This document shows positions 43,427 to 52,202 of a DNA stretch of 64,000 nt, one piece after another. The notes beneath the pieces are model-generated. The model was not told the origin of the DNA and made no database searches. It saw only the letters and a program-made list of their open reading frames with translations. Each line of letters opens with the position of its first letter. Within the stretch, counting starts at the first letter, position 1. The translations under genes were made by a program, and so were the position numbers. This DNA comes from VXOI01 sp965261945 (lineage in GTDB: Bacteria; Chloroflexota; Dehalococcoidia; Lucifugimonadales; UBA3495), in NCBI GenBank assembly GCA_965261945.1, contig CBDHEF010000002.1, forward strand, positions 1,178,001-1,242,000, written 5' to 3'.

Positions 43427-44728
43427 CTACTTTCCATTGCCGTTGCTGCGGGTGGCGACATACTCCTCGGCCAGGCGGCGGCCGGTCTCGCGCATCAGCC
43501 TCACGTCCTCCTCTGGCGTAGCGGCGGAGGGGGTATAGACCACGGTGTCGTTGCAGTAGGTGGGGACGTGGCCGGTGTCGTCGGGAGCCTGGGCCTGCGT
43601 GGGGGCCTCCCCTGCCTGCACCGACCGGATGCCCCGGCGTATCTGGCGGCGGAACATGGTGATGCCCCGGTCGGTGGCGCCGAGATGTTCCATGCCGTGG
43701 ACGGCGATGGGGCGCTGCGAAATCTGGGCCTCGTAATCCCCGGGCTGAAGTTGCTGCTCACGCAGGTCGTCTGAAATCGGCAACTGGGCCGGCAACATCT
43801 GGTCACGGTCGATCCACCAGGCCGGCTCCTTCTCCTCGGCCTCGCTGATGTGCCGGAACTCAAGCAGCATGGTACTGTTGTTGTCCCGCGGCACGATCCA
43901 GCGAGTCATCATCGGGCCATCGAAGTCGTGGGCTTCCTTGCCGTCCTCCCAGATGGGCGCAACCTGCTGCATATTGGGCAGCACGTTCTCCACCATGCGG
44001 GTCCAGATGTTGTCGCCGACGCGGCGGGTTGCGATGTAGATGATTCCGATGGGCGTCTCCATAAAGTCCAGTTCCGGCACCACGCCGAACTCGTCGGTGA
44101 ACTGCGAGCCGCTGACAATGGTGTGCAGGAAGGACGTATGAACCGGGTCCATGGCGTTTTCCAGGATTTGCAGGTAGTTGCAGGGGTAGTCGTAGCGCTT
44201 GCCGGGAATCAGCTTGTAGCCCTCCCGTTCCCAACTGTCGGCTATGGGAAATTCCGGCATCGTGTCCGGCGGTCCCATGTAGGCAAAGATAGTGCCGCAG
44301 TATTCATGCACCGGGTAGGCGCCGTGGCACAGCCGGTCCTTGAAGGTGGAGCCGGCCGGCTCGCCCGGCGTCTCCAGGATGGTGCCGTCCACATCAAAGA
44401 GCCAGCCGTGGTAGCAGCAGCGGATGCCCCGCTCCGACACCAGGCCGAACTCCAGCGACGTTCCACGGTGGGGGCAGTGGGCCTCGACCACGCCGACCCG
44501 GCCGCTGAAATCGCGGAAGGCCACCAGATCTTCGCCCAGGATTTTGACGGCGACCGGGGTGTCGCCCAACTCATCTGCGTAGCACACCGGCTGCCAGAAG
44601 CGGCGCAGGTACTCACCGGCGGGAGTGCCAGGGCCCACGTGGGCCAGTTCTTCGTCTTCCTTGACCACCTGCGAATGATAGTAGCCGCCGTACTTGGTGG
44701 AAAGAAACGGAGCGCGGGTAGTTGCCAT
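43427..44728 (-). CDS. Rieske non-heme iron oxygenase (VanA-like) 1
   Basis: A 433-residue oxygenase alpha subunit. The start M-A-T-T-R-A at 44728 follows AGGAGGAGAATC. The Rieske [2Fe-2S] ligands lie in A-H-C-P-H-R-G and C-C-Y-H-G-W. The mononuclear iron site is E-N-A-M-D-P-V-H-T-S-F-L-H. The sequence belongs with ring-hydroxylating or O-demethylating oxygenases (phthalate/vanillate type). No reductase or ferredoxin partner is adjacent. A second Rieske gene of similar architecture lies at 45524 on the same strand. Confidence 0.92.
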   Translation of the reverse strand: MATTRAPFLSTKYGGYYHSQVVKEDEELAHVGPGTPAGEYLRRFWQPVCYADELGDTPVAVKILGEDLVAFRDFSGRVGVVEAHCPHRGTSLEFGLVSERGIRCCYHGWLFDVDGTILETPGEPAGSTFKDRLCHGAYPVHEYCGTIFAYMGPPDTMPEFPIADSWEREGYKLIPGKRYDYPCNYLQILENAMDPVHTSFLHTIVSGSQFTDEFGVVPELDFMETPIGIIYIATRRVGDNIWTRMVENVLPNMQQVAPIWEDGKEAHDFDGPMMTRWIVPRDNNSTMLLEFRHISEAEEKEPAWWIDRDQMLPAQLPISDDLREQQLQPGDYEAQISQRPIAVHGMEHLGATDRGITMFRRQIRRGIRSVQAGEAPTQAQAPDDTGHVPTYCNDTVVYTPSAATPEEDVRLMRETGRRLAEEYVATRSNGNGK

Positions 44729-44879
44729 GATTCTCCTCCTGTCCCTATTCGCCTGCGGGCAGGCCAACCGGATGCAATCCTTTATGCCTGAACGGGATTA
44801 TATGTATCACGGCAGGGACGGTCAACCAACGCGAAATCTTGGACCTCACCATGGTGCAGGGATTGACTAAGCCTAAGCC

Positions 44880-44905
44880 ATGCGGTAACGTATACGTTAC
44901 CGCAT
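44880..44905. promoter_or_regulatory. 26-bp perfect palindrome, probable operator of a toxin-antitoxin locus
   Basis: The half-site ATGCGGTAACGTA (44880-44892) is followed at once by its exact reverse complement. It lies 40 nt upstream of the dead toxin start (44945). Autoregulatory palindromes are usual for type II modules. Confidence 0.7.
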
Positions 44906-44944
44906 ATAGAGGTAACAGCATGATTGATTCAGGGAGATTCGTAA

Positions 44945-45453
44945 ATGATACTGGTGGAGGATTATGTCACGGATACGGGTAGCAGCCCGGTAGCAGCCTG
45001 TTTGCTAGATGGTTTGACAGCTTAGGCCCCCAAGCAGCAGCAAAGGTCTCAATAGGTTTAGAACGTATGACAAGGGGCAATTCCCCCAATGAGAAACGAC
45101 TTAGCGGCAGTATATCGGAATAATTTCGGACCGGGGTACCGGATATACTACGGCAGGGAAGGTAATACCGTTATCTTTTGCTGGAAGGCGATGTCGAGAC
45201 AGGCAAAGCGGTTATGCGAAACTACATCAATGCTACGATTGGCTTCGATGAACTATCCTTACAGACCGGCAAGCCGTCCAAGAGCCTGATGAGAATGTTC
45301 GGGCCAAATGGCAATCCACAAGCACATAACCTGTTCGAGGTTATCAGCCATATTCAGCAGATCGAAGGAATCCGCTTGCAAGTTACTGCGTGTTTCGCCC
45401 AAGAGGGTGAATCGGATTCACCCTCCCCGGTTGCGGTGGCAACCGGAGAGTAA
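44945..45453 (+). pseudogene. RelE/HigB-like toxin fused by deletion to its HigA-like antitoxin remnant
   Basis: The toxin start reads M-I-L-V-E-D-Y-V-T-D-T-G-S-S. An 11-bp tandem duplication (44977-44998) shifts the frame. Without it the sequence continues L-F-A-R-W-F-D-S-L-G, then N-F-G-P-G-Y-R-I-Y-Y-G-R-E-G after a second indel. At about 45177 the toxin frame passes into antitoxin sequence (E-G-D-V-E-T-G-K-A-V-M-R-N-Y-I-N-A-T-I-G-F). The toxin's end and antitoxin's start are deleted. The antitoxin part is open from 45178 to 45453. The homologous pair at 56517-57347 shows the original layout. Confidence 0.78.
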
Positions 45454-45523
45454 CACCAAATCCAGATACCCTTGGCTTTGGCCCGGATACATAGAGACAT
45501 TACTCTCCCAGCAACCATCGCAC

Positions 45524-46879
45524 TTACAGGGCCGCCTGCTTCGCCTCCTCGATGCGCTGCATCATGTCTATGACCATCGGCATGGCCGGGCCGTAGCGGT
45601 CGGCGTCGTCGATGGCGTAACCCTTGTGGTACGCAGAGCGGAACGATGACAGGGGACTACCCGCCCCGGTGAGCGCCGCCTTGCCTTCCTCCTCTTTCTC
45701 GTCCCAGTGGCCGCCGTGGATCAGTGTGGGCATGGTTTCGGTGTCGCGGAACACATTCATCGGGTCGCCGCCGTCCTCGACGATGCGCATCTGCTCCTCG
45801 AACTGACGGCGCATGAACACGATGGGCAGGTCGGTGCGGCCCAGGTGTTCCTGCGTTCGGTCGGTTATCGGCCCCTGCGAAATCCAGGCGTGGGCGTCCT
45901 GGGCCAGCACGAAATCCAGGATGGGCTTGCCGTCGTCGTCGAACAGCGGCACGTCATAGTAGGGGATTCTCTCGTGCGCCGGCGCGGGAACTTCCTCGGG
46001 CGCCATGTAGCAGCCGTAGTTGATGTGGTAGGTGTTGGTGTCGTCCACCGGCACCCGAATCTGGAACTCCTGACGCACCATTCCCGGTCCGCCGGTCTGC
46101 GTGTAGAAGGGGAATATCACCGTGGCGTGGCGGGAAGTATGGTCGCGATCGGACCCCAGGGCCTTGGAGTACTTGATCCCTTTCTCCATGCCGTACCGGG
46201 TCGGGTTGACGTACAGGGACTCGATGCCCCGGCCCATGTCCATGCGGGAGAACAGGGTGTGTATCTGCCCGTCGGCAGCCCGCTCCTCCAGCTTGCCCTG
46301 CTTGCGCAGCACGTACTCGAACAGGTTGCCGTGCAGGTAAACGCTGTGAACGGGGTCGCCTGTGTTCTCGTGGCACTGGAGCCAGTTGCAGTTCAGGTTC
46401 ATGATGCCTATCTGCCGCAGGGAGTTGGGCATCACGAACAGGTCCCACGGCGGCAGCAGCGGAGCGGGTTCCGGCCCCATGTAGGCCCAGACCAGCCCGC
46501 CCATCTCCTGCACCGGGTAGCCCTTGATTCGGATACGGTCCTTGAACGGATCGTTCTCCGCCTCCAACGGCGTCTCAATGCACTGGCCCGCAGGATTGAA
46601 CATCCAGCCATGGTAGCAGCAGCGCAGGCCACCCACGTCGGGGATGCCGTATCTCAACTCGGTCATCCGGTGAGGACAGCGGTCGCCCACCAGCCCCATC
46701 TGCCCGTCGGCAGAGCGGAACAGCACCAGGTCTTCGCCCAGCACACGGACGGCCATGACCTCCTCTTCCATAAGCTGCGCCGTGGGGCGCACGGGCAGCC
46801 AGTAGCGGCGCATCAGCTCGCCCATAGGAGTACCCGGCCCCACGCGGGTCAGGCGTTCATTGGCTTCGGCGGTCAGCAT
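45524..46879 (-). CDS. Rieske non-heme iron oxygenase (VanA-like) 2
   Basis: A 451-residue oxygenase alpha subunit. M-L-T-A-E-A-N-E-R at 46879 is preferred over an upstream start because the family begins near L-T-R-V-G-P-G-T-P-M-G. The Rieske cluster is D-R-C-P-H-R-M and C-C-Y-H-G-W. The iron site is H-E-N-T-G-D-P-V-H-S-V-Y-L-H. Overall it resembles phthalate 4,5-dioxygenase-like oxygenases of SAR202-type genomes. It is not a close duplicate of the neighbouring Rieske gene. Confidence 0.92.
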   Translation of the reverse strand: MLTAEANERLTRVGPGTPMGELMRRYWLPVRPTAQLMEEEVMAVRVLGEDLVLFRSADGQMGLVGDRCPHRMTELRYGIPDVGGLRCCYHGWMFNPAGQCIETPLEAENDPFKDRIRIKGYPVQEMGGLVWAYMGPEPAPLLPPWDLFVMPNSLRQIGIMNLNCNWLQCHENTGDPVHSVYLHGNLFEYVLRKQGKLEERAADGQIHTLFSRMDMGRGIESLYVNPTRYGMEKGIKYSKALGSDRDHTSRHATVIFPFYTQTGGPGMVRQEFQIRVPVDDTNTYHINYGCYMAPEEVPAPAHERIPYYDVPLFDDDGKPILDFVLAQDAHAWISQGPITDRTQEHLGRTDLPIVFMRRQFEEQMRIVEDGGDPMNVFRDTETMPTLIHGGHWDEKEEEGKAALTGAGSPLSSFRSAYHKGYAIDDADRYGPAMPMVIDMMQRIEEAKQAAL

Positions 46880-46975
46880 TTTACGCAGTCCTCCAGTTGG
46901 AATGTCTCTCGCATCATCGGCGAGGAGTCCTTCTCGCCGGCACGTTTTCGATACACCGGGGGCTGGCACTCAAGC

Positions 46976-47752
46976 CTAACCCCGACGGCGCAGCTCGTCC
47001 TCCAGCCCTCGCAGGCGACGCTGGGCTTCCAGGCGGGCCGTGCGCTCCTCTTCCAGTTCGGCCTGCGTTCCCCGCAGTTCGGCCTGCGTCCCCCGCAGTT
47101 CGGCCTGCGTCCCCCGCAGTTCGGCCTGTGCTTCTTTCAGACCGGGCAGCCACTCGCCTTCCACCGGATCGAAATAGTGCAACCGTATGTCTCCCCAGTA
47201 GATATCCAGGTTGAGCAGCGGGCTGTGGGCCCAGGCCACCCCTTCGGCTGAAGTATGTACCTCGAAACGCCGGTACCGGCCGTCTTGCAGATACTCACCC
47301 ACCAGCGGCTCTCCATAGTACCGGCCGCCTGATGCGTCTAAGCGCCAGTACTCCCCGACGCCTATGCTGGCGTAGATTTCCCTCTTTATTCCCAAATCCA
47401 CCCTTGCGGTGGAAGGTGAAGCAATTTCCAGCACCCAGTCCGGCGGCTTGCCAGCCTCCCAGACCTTGTAGCCGTTTTCCTGCCAGATGGCATCGCGGTC
47501 AACGCCAAAGGCGATGAAGCCATCGGGGGAGCGATGCACTCTGGGATTGCCCTGCTCGTAGTAGATTGCGTTGTCTCCGCTCACCAGGACATCTGGTCGG
47601 TACTCGTACCGCCACAACAGAATGTCCATGGTGTGGGTCAGCTTGGGGAATTGATACATGGCGTCTGGAAACTCGTCCGGCTTCTCCGGATAAAATATCC
47701 CTGAATTATCAGGACGGTAAGGGAGATATGTCTTCTGCGTTTTGGCCGTCAT
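46976..47752 (-). CDS. Uma2-family PD-(D/E)XK endonuclease-like protein with heptad-repeat tail
   Basis: A 258-residue protein. The Uma2 core is visible as P-D-V-L-V, then P-D-W-V-L-E-I-A-S-P-S-T and D-L-G-I-K-R-E-I-Y-A, a degenerate D-ExK nuclease site. From about residue 210 the tail holds four units of A-E-L-R-G-T-Q or close variants. At the DNA level they are in-frame 21-bp tandem repeats (about 47058-47125), predicted to form a coiled coil. Function of the family is unknown; it is common in Cyanobacteria and Chloroflexota. Confidence 0.85.
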   Translation of the reverse strand: MTAKTQKTYLPYRPDNSGIFYPEKPDEFPDAMYQFPKLTHTMDILLWRYEYRPDVLVSGDNAIYYEQGNPRVHRSPDGFIAFGVDRDAIWQENGYKVWEAGKPPDWVLEIASPSTARVDLGIKREIYASIGVGEYWRLDASGGRYYGEPLVGEYLQDGRYRRFEVHTSAEGVAWAHSPLLNLDIYWGDIRLHYFDPVEGEWLPGLKEAQAELRGTQAELRGTQAELRGTQAELEEERTARLEAQRRLRGLEDELRRRG

Positions 47753-47926
47753 AGGTCATCTCGGCGGGGGTGTGTCGCATGGACAGTATACCGCACCTAG
47801 CAGCCGTCATTGGACTATACTGGCGGGAAAAACCGCGCCCTTATTCAAACCTTTTCCCAAAGGGAGAGGCGAAATAGCGAAATCCCCAGGGAGAGAGGGA
47901 ATGGAATACATTGGAGATGGCAAGCT

Positions 47927-49132
47927 ATGACCACCAACAGGCTGCCGCTGAACGATACGCTGGGCGCCTTCTGCACCGACACTGACGCCTACATGGAAGG
48001 AGCATCCGAGGGAACGCTGTCGGGGCTGACCTTCGCCGCCAAGGACATTTTCGACGTGGCGGGCCACGTGACCGGGGGCGGCAACCCGGACTGGAAGGCC
48101 ACACATCCCCCGGCAGAGCACACCGCGTGGATTATCCGGACCCTGGTGGACGCCGGGGCCGCGATGGTGGGCAAGACGCACACCGACGAGCTGACCCGGG
48201 GTATCCTGGGCGAGAACGCCCACTACGGCACCCCGGTCAACCCACGCGCTCCGGGCCGGGTGCCCGGCGGCTCGTCCAGCGGGTCGGCGGCGGCAGTGGC
48301 CGGCGGGCTTGTGGACTTTGCCCTCGGCTCCGACACCGGCGGCTCGGTGCGCATCCCGGCCAGCTTCTGTGGCCTCTACGGGCTGCGGCCCACCCACGGG
48401 CGCATCCCGCTGAACGGCATTCTGCTCCAGGCCCCCAGCTACGACACCATCGGATGGTTCGCCCGAGACGCCGCCACCTTCGCCCGGGTGGCGCAGGCGG
48501 TCTTCGGTTCGCCCATCGCGCTGGGGACGCCGGAGCGCATTGTCATCGCCGAAGACCTGTTCGACGAATGCGATCCCGCCGTGGCCGCCGCGCTGCGACC
48601 CGTTGCCGAAAGAGTGGCCGGAATCGCGCCTGCATCGGAGAAGGTACGCTTGGCCGCAGATGGAGTGGGCGACTGGGCCGCGCAGCAGAACACGCTCCAG
48701 TCCATTGAAGCGTGGGAGTCGGTGAAGGACTGGATTGATGCCGTGAACCCCCGGTTCAGTTTCATGGTTAGCGAGCGGTACACGCTCGGCACATCCTTCA
48801 CCCAAGCCCAGATCGACGAATCGCGGGCGACCCGCGACGCGGTGCGGCGCCGCCTGGACGAAGTTCTGCCCGCCGACAGCTTCCTCTGCTTCCCCACGTC
48901 GCCGGTGGTCGCGCCGCTTCGGGATCAGCCTTTGTCGGGCAAGCGGGCCTCGCAGGGCCGCATTATCCGCCTGACCTGCATGGGCGGCGCTACAGGCAGG
49001 CCCCAACTGACCCTTCCGCTGGGAGAGGTCGAAGGCCTGCCTGTCGGTCTGTCGCTGATGGGCAACCGGGGCGACGATGAGGCCCTTATCGGCTTCGCGC
49101 TGGAAATCGAGCGGGCGCTCCTCGCCGGGTAG
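47927..49132 (+). CDS. Amidase signature family enzyme 2
   Basis: A 401-residue amidase, shorter than the one at 25545. The triad is Lys in F-A-A-K-D-I-F-D-V, serine in P-G-G-S-S-S-G-S-A-A-A-V-A, and cis-serine in S-D-T-G-G-S-V-R-I-P-A-S. ATG 47927 follows TGGAGATGGCAAGCT. Its length and the T-F-A-A-K-D start resemble indoleacetamide-hydrolase or AtzE-like enzymes. Upstream (47816-47926) is a leader with GGGAGAGG-type repeat debris. Confidence 0.9.
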   Translation: MTTNRLPLNDTLGAFCTDTDAYMEGASEGTLSGLTFAAKDIFDVAGHVTGGGNPDWKATHPPAEHTAWIIRTLVDAGAAMVGKTHTDELTRGILGENAHYGTPVNPRAPGRVPGGSSSGSAAAVAGGLVDFALGSDTGGSVRIPASFCGLYGLRPTHGRIPLNGILLQAPSYDTIGWFARDAATFARVAQAVFGSPIALGTPERIVIAEDLFDECDPAVAAALRPVAERVAGIAPASEKVRLAADGVGDWAAQQNTLQSIEAWESVKDWIDAVNPRFSFMVSERYTLGTSFTQAQIDESRATRDAVRRRLDEVLPADSFLCFPTSPVVAPLRDQPLSGKRASQGRIIRLTCMGGATGRPQLTLPLGEVEGLPVGLSLMGNRGDDEALIGFALEIERALLAG

Positions 49133-49237
49133 CCCCGGCGGTGCATCAAGGCGGTAGACAAAGCGGGTAGCTCAATTTACTATGCCAAAGGCATTGCGCA
49201 ATTGAGACTGCCGACTTGAAATGACGGGGGAAGCGCC

Positions 49238-50323
49238 ATGGCCCATCAGGTTCAGGGTGTAGTAGCGGAATCCAGGGGAGCGCCGGTCAAGCTCACGACC
49301 ATCAACGTGCCGGACCCCGGCCCCGGCGAGGCGCTGGTGCGGGTGCAGGCCTGCGGTGTCTGCCACACCGACTTGCACTACCGCGAGGGAGCAATCAACG
49401 ACGACTTCCCCTTCCTGCTGGGGCATGAGGCCGCCGGGGTTGTCGAAAGCGTCGGCCCGGATGTGGACAACGTGGCGCCAGGCGATTTTGTAATCATCGC
49501 CTGGCGCGCACCCTGCGGCACCTGCCGCTCCTGCGTCCGGGGCCGACCTTGGTACTGCTTTGACAGCCGAAATGCTGCCCAACCCATGACGCTGGCAAAC
49601 GGCAGGCCCCTTTCGCCCGCTCTGGGCATCGGGGCCTTCACCGAGCTGACGCTGGTGGCCGCCGGGCAGGCGGTCAAGGTGCCCGCCGCCGCCAGTCCCG
49701 CCGCCGCCGGGCTCATTGGCTGCGGCATCATGGCCGGGTTGGGCGCGGCGGTGAACACCGGGGGGGTATCCCGCGGCGACTCGGTGGCCGTGTTTGGCTG
49801 CGGCGGGGTGGGCGACGCCGCCATCGCCGGATCGAAGCTGGCCGGGGCGCACACCATCATCGCCATAGATATTGACGACCGCAAGCTGGAATGGGCCCGG
49901 GAGTTCGGGGCCACCCACACCATCAACGCCCGCAACACCGACCCGGTGGAGGCGGTGCGGAACCTGACCGGCGGCAACGGCGTGAACGTCGCCATCGAGG
50001 CCGTAGGCAACCCCGTCACCTTCGAGCAGGCATTCTACGCCCGCGACCATGCCGGGACGGTGGTGCTGGTCGGTGTTCCCAACCCCAACATGAAGATTGA
50101 ACTGCCCCTGATCGAGGTCTTCGGACGCGGCGGCGCGGTCAAGCCGTCGTGGTACGGCGACTGCCTGCCCACCCGCGACTTCCCCATGTTCATCGAACTT
50201 TACATACAGGGCCGCCTTGACCTGGACCGCTTCGTATCTGAGACGATCGGCATCGGGGATGTGGAGGAAGCCTTCCATAAGATGGAGCAGGGCGAAGTGC
50301 TGCGCTCTGTGGTGGTGTTCTAG
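49238..50323 (+). CDS. Zn-dependent alcohol dehydrogenase, hydroxymethyl-mycothiol/formaldehyde type
   Basis: A 361-residue medium-chain dehydrogenase. Catalytic Zn ligands are C-G-V-C-H-T-D and G-H-E-A-A-G. The structural zinc lobe C-G-T-C-R-S-C-V-R-G-R-P-W-Y-C is complete. The nucleotide fold is G-C-G-G-V-G. The lobe pattern and length match the class III or S-(hydroxymethyl)mycothiol dehydrogenase group. It may detoxify formaldehyde from demethylation by the Rieske enzymes (inference). Its TAG overlaps the GTG of the next gene by 1 nt. Confidence 0.9.
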   Translation: MAHQVQGVVAESRGAPVKLTTINVPDPGPGEALVRVQACGVCHTDLHYREGAINDDFPFLLGHEAAGVVESVGPDVDNVAPGDFVIIAWRAPCGTCRSCVRGRPWYCFDSRNAAQPMTLANGRPLSPALGIGAFTELTLVAAGQAVKVPAAASPAAAGLIGCGIMAGLGAAVNTGGVSRGDSVAVFGCGGVGDAAIAGSKLAGAHTIIAIDIDDRKLEWAREFGATHTINARNTDPVEAVRNLTGGNGVNVAIEAVGNPVTFEQAFYARDHAGTVVLVGVPNPNMKIELPLIEVFGRGGAVKPSWYGDCLPTRDFPMFIELYIQGRLDLDRFVSETIGIGDVEEAFHKMEQGEVLRSVVVF

Positions 50324-50610
50324 TGGCCTACGACGATGACCTCGCTGACCGCGTCCGGGCGCTGTTCGCCGGAAGGCCGGGCGTGCGCGAACAGAAGATG
50401 TTTGGCGGGCTGGCGTTCTTGCCGGACGGCAACATGGCCTGCGGCATCCTCGGCAGCGAACTCGTGATCCGCGTGGGCAAAGAGAACCTGGACGAAGCGC
50501 TGTCGCTGCCCCAATCCCGCCCCTTTGATATGACGGGCCGGCCCATGCGCAGCTTCGTATACGTAGCCGCCGAGGGCATCGCCTATGCGGGGTCCCTTCC
50601 ACCCAAGTAG
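50323..50610 (+). CDS. TfoX N-terminal domain protein
   Basis: A 95-residue protein with the TfoX_N pattern: L-F-A-G, E-Q-K-M-F-G-G-L-A-F-L, G-N-M-A-C-G-I, D-E-A-L, then M-R-S-F-V-Y-V. It starts with GTG overlapping the preceding stop, so translation is coupled to the dehydrogenase. Stand-alone TfoX_N proteins are of unknown role and not necessarily linked to competence. Confidence 0.85.
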   Translation: MAYDDDLADRVRALFAGRPGVREQKMFGGLAFLPDGNMACGILGSELVIRVGKENLDEALSLPQSRPFDMTGRPMRSFVYVAAEGIAYAGSLPPK

Positions 50611-50693
50611 AGGCAAACAGGGTGTCAGACCCCCAACCTTATAATCAAAAGGGATGCCAACATAAGCAAAAGGGATGCCAACAGGAGAAGAAA

Positions 50694-51536
50694 ATGGATC
50701 TTGGCGCAATGATGTTCGTAACCGACTATTCCGTCCGCCCAGATGAGCTGGCGCGGATGCTGGAGGAGCGGGGCTTCGAGTCCATGTGGGTGCCGGAGCA
50801 TACCCACATCCCGGCCAGCCGCGTCTCGCCCTGGCCCGGCGGCCCGGACCTTCCGCAGATGTACTGGCACACCTACGACCCCTTCGTGGCCCTCACTGCG
50901 GCGGCTGCGGTGACCACGAACCTAAAGCTAGGCACCGGCATCTGCCTGATGATCGAGCGCGACCCCATCACCACCGCCAAGGAGGTCGCCAGCCTCGACC
51001 TCATCTCCAACGGCCGCTTCATCTTCGGCATCGGCGGCGGCTGGAACGCCGAGGAAATGGCAGACCACGGCACAAGCTACCAGCGGCGCTGGCGCATCCT
51101 GCGGGAGAAAATCCTGGCCATGAAGGCCATCTGGACGGAGGACGAGCCGGAGTTTCACGGGCGCTACGTGAACTTCGACAAGATGTGGGCCTGGCCCAAG
51201 CCCGCCCAGAAGCCTCATCCACCCATACTCATGGGCGGCGACGGCCCCACCACCTTCGACCGCGTGCTGGAGTACTGCGACGGCTGGATGCCCATCAGCG
51301 GCAGGACCGCGGAAGGCCCCAGCCTGCCCGAGAAGATACAGATACTGAAGAACCGGGCCGAGGACATCGGCCGCGACCCCGACTCCATCAACATCACCAT
51401 CTTCGGCGCCCGGCCCGACCCTGAGACCCTGGCCCGGATGGAAGAGTACGGCGTGGACCGGGTTCTATTCAGCCTGCCCTCAGAGGGCGCCGATACCGTA
51501 ACTCCCATCCTCGACGAGTGCGCCAGGCTGCTTTAG
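50694..51536 (+). CDS. LLM-class F420-dependent oxidoreductase
   Basis: A 280-residue TIM barrel. The start at 50694 is set by CAGGAGAAGAAA. Blocks are L-E-E-R-G-F-E-S-M-W-V-P-E-H-T-H-I, L-K-L-G-T-G-I-C-L, S-N-G-R-F-I-F-G-I-G-G-G-W and P-I-L-M-G-G-D-G-P. These are characteristic of probable F420-dependent oxidoreductases (Rv2161c-like). The leader contains a 21-bp direct repeat (AAAAGGGATGCCAACA at 50647 and 50668). It may be in one unit with the dehydrogenase and tfoX-like genes. Confidence 0.88.
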   Translation: MDLGAMMFVTDYSVRPDELARMLEERGFESMWVPEHTHIPASRVSPWPGGPDLPQMYWHTYDPFVALTAAAAVTTNLKLGTGICLMIERDPITTAKEVASLDLISNGRFIFGIGGGWNAEEMADHGTSYQRRWRILREKILAMKAIWTEDEPEFHGRYVNFDKMWAWPKPAQKPHPPILMGGDGPTTFDRVLEYCDGWMPISGRTAEGPSLPEKIQILKNRAEDIGRDPDSINITIFGARPDPETLARMEEYGVDRVLFSLPSEGADTVTPILDECARLL

Positions 51537-51583
51537 GCGCGGGAAAGGTTCCCAGGTCGACAGGGGCGCACGGTTGTGCGCCC

Positions 51584-52147
51584 TTACTCGTTTTCCTCTC
51601 GCGCCAAGCGGGTTTCCATGCGCGCGAGGATGTCGCGGATTTCCACGAGTACAGCGTCGGAGGAGGATTCGCCAGCGGCCGCGACAGGTGTCGGCCCACG
51701 ACCGGATTCAGCCTCGATAACCCGCTGTCGCTGGGCGAGGACGGCGTTGCGGAACCCCTCAGCGTCGATCACTCCAATGAGGTTGCCCTCGGAGCTGGCG
51801 GACTGGCCTCCGGATCCGGCTGTCTCGACTTTGAGACCTCGCAGCCCATAGTGCCGCATCACCGGGCCGTCGTGCAGTTTCAGGTCGGTGATCCGGTTCA
51901 GGGGAATGGTGGATTCCTTCCGGAAGAACACGCCCATTCTTATTTCCAGCGTATTGGTCGTCAGCCTGGCTGAGACCCGGCGCATATATTCCGGCCCGTA
52001 CCAGAAACTGAACACCCACCAGAACGGTATGAGCAGTATGCCCACGCCCGTAATGAAGAAGATGCCGGCTATGCTTAACCGTGCCCAGGCCATTATTTTC
52101 CCGTCGAACTCCGCCTCGGATATGACTTCCCCGGTTACTACTGCCAC
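51584..52147 (-). CDS. Membrane protein with bacterial PH domain (bPH2)
   Basis: A 187-residue protein. One hydrophobic hairpin (F-F-I-T-G-V-G-I-L-L-I-P-F-W-W-V-F) is followed by L-T-T-N-T-L-E-I-R-M-G-V-F-F-R-K-E-S-T-I-P-L-N-R-I-T-D, the DUF304/YdbS-like bPH2 signature. The C-terminal 40 residues form a helix (V-E-I-R-D-I-L-A-R-M-E-T). It sits at the end of a minus-strand run. Confidence 0.82.
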   Translation of the reverse strand: MAVVTGEVISEAEFDGKIMAWARLSIAGIFFITGVGILLIPFWWVFSFWYGPEYMRRVSARLTTNTLEIRMGVFFRKESTIPLNRITDLKLHDGPVMRHYGLRGLKVETAGSGGQSASSEGNLIGVIDAEGFRNAVLAQRQRVIEAESGRGPTPVAAAGESSSDAVLVEIRDILARMETRLAREENE

Positions 52148-52202
52148 TTGAATGACTCCTTTCTCTTGGCGTCCGATCCCCGTTCGCAGCTGCGTTTCCT
52201 CC

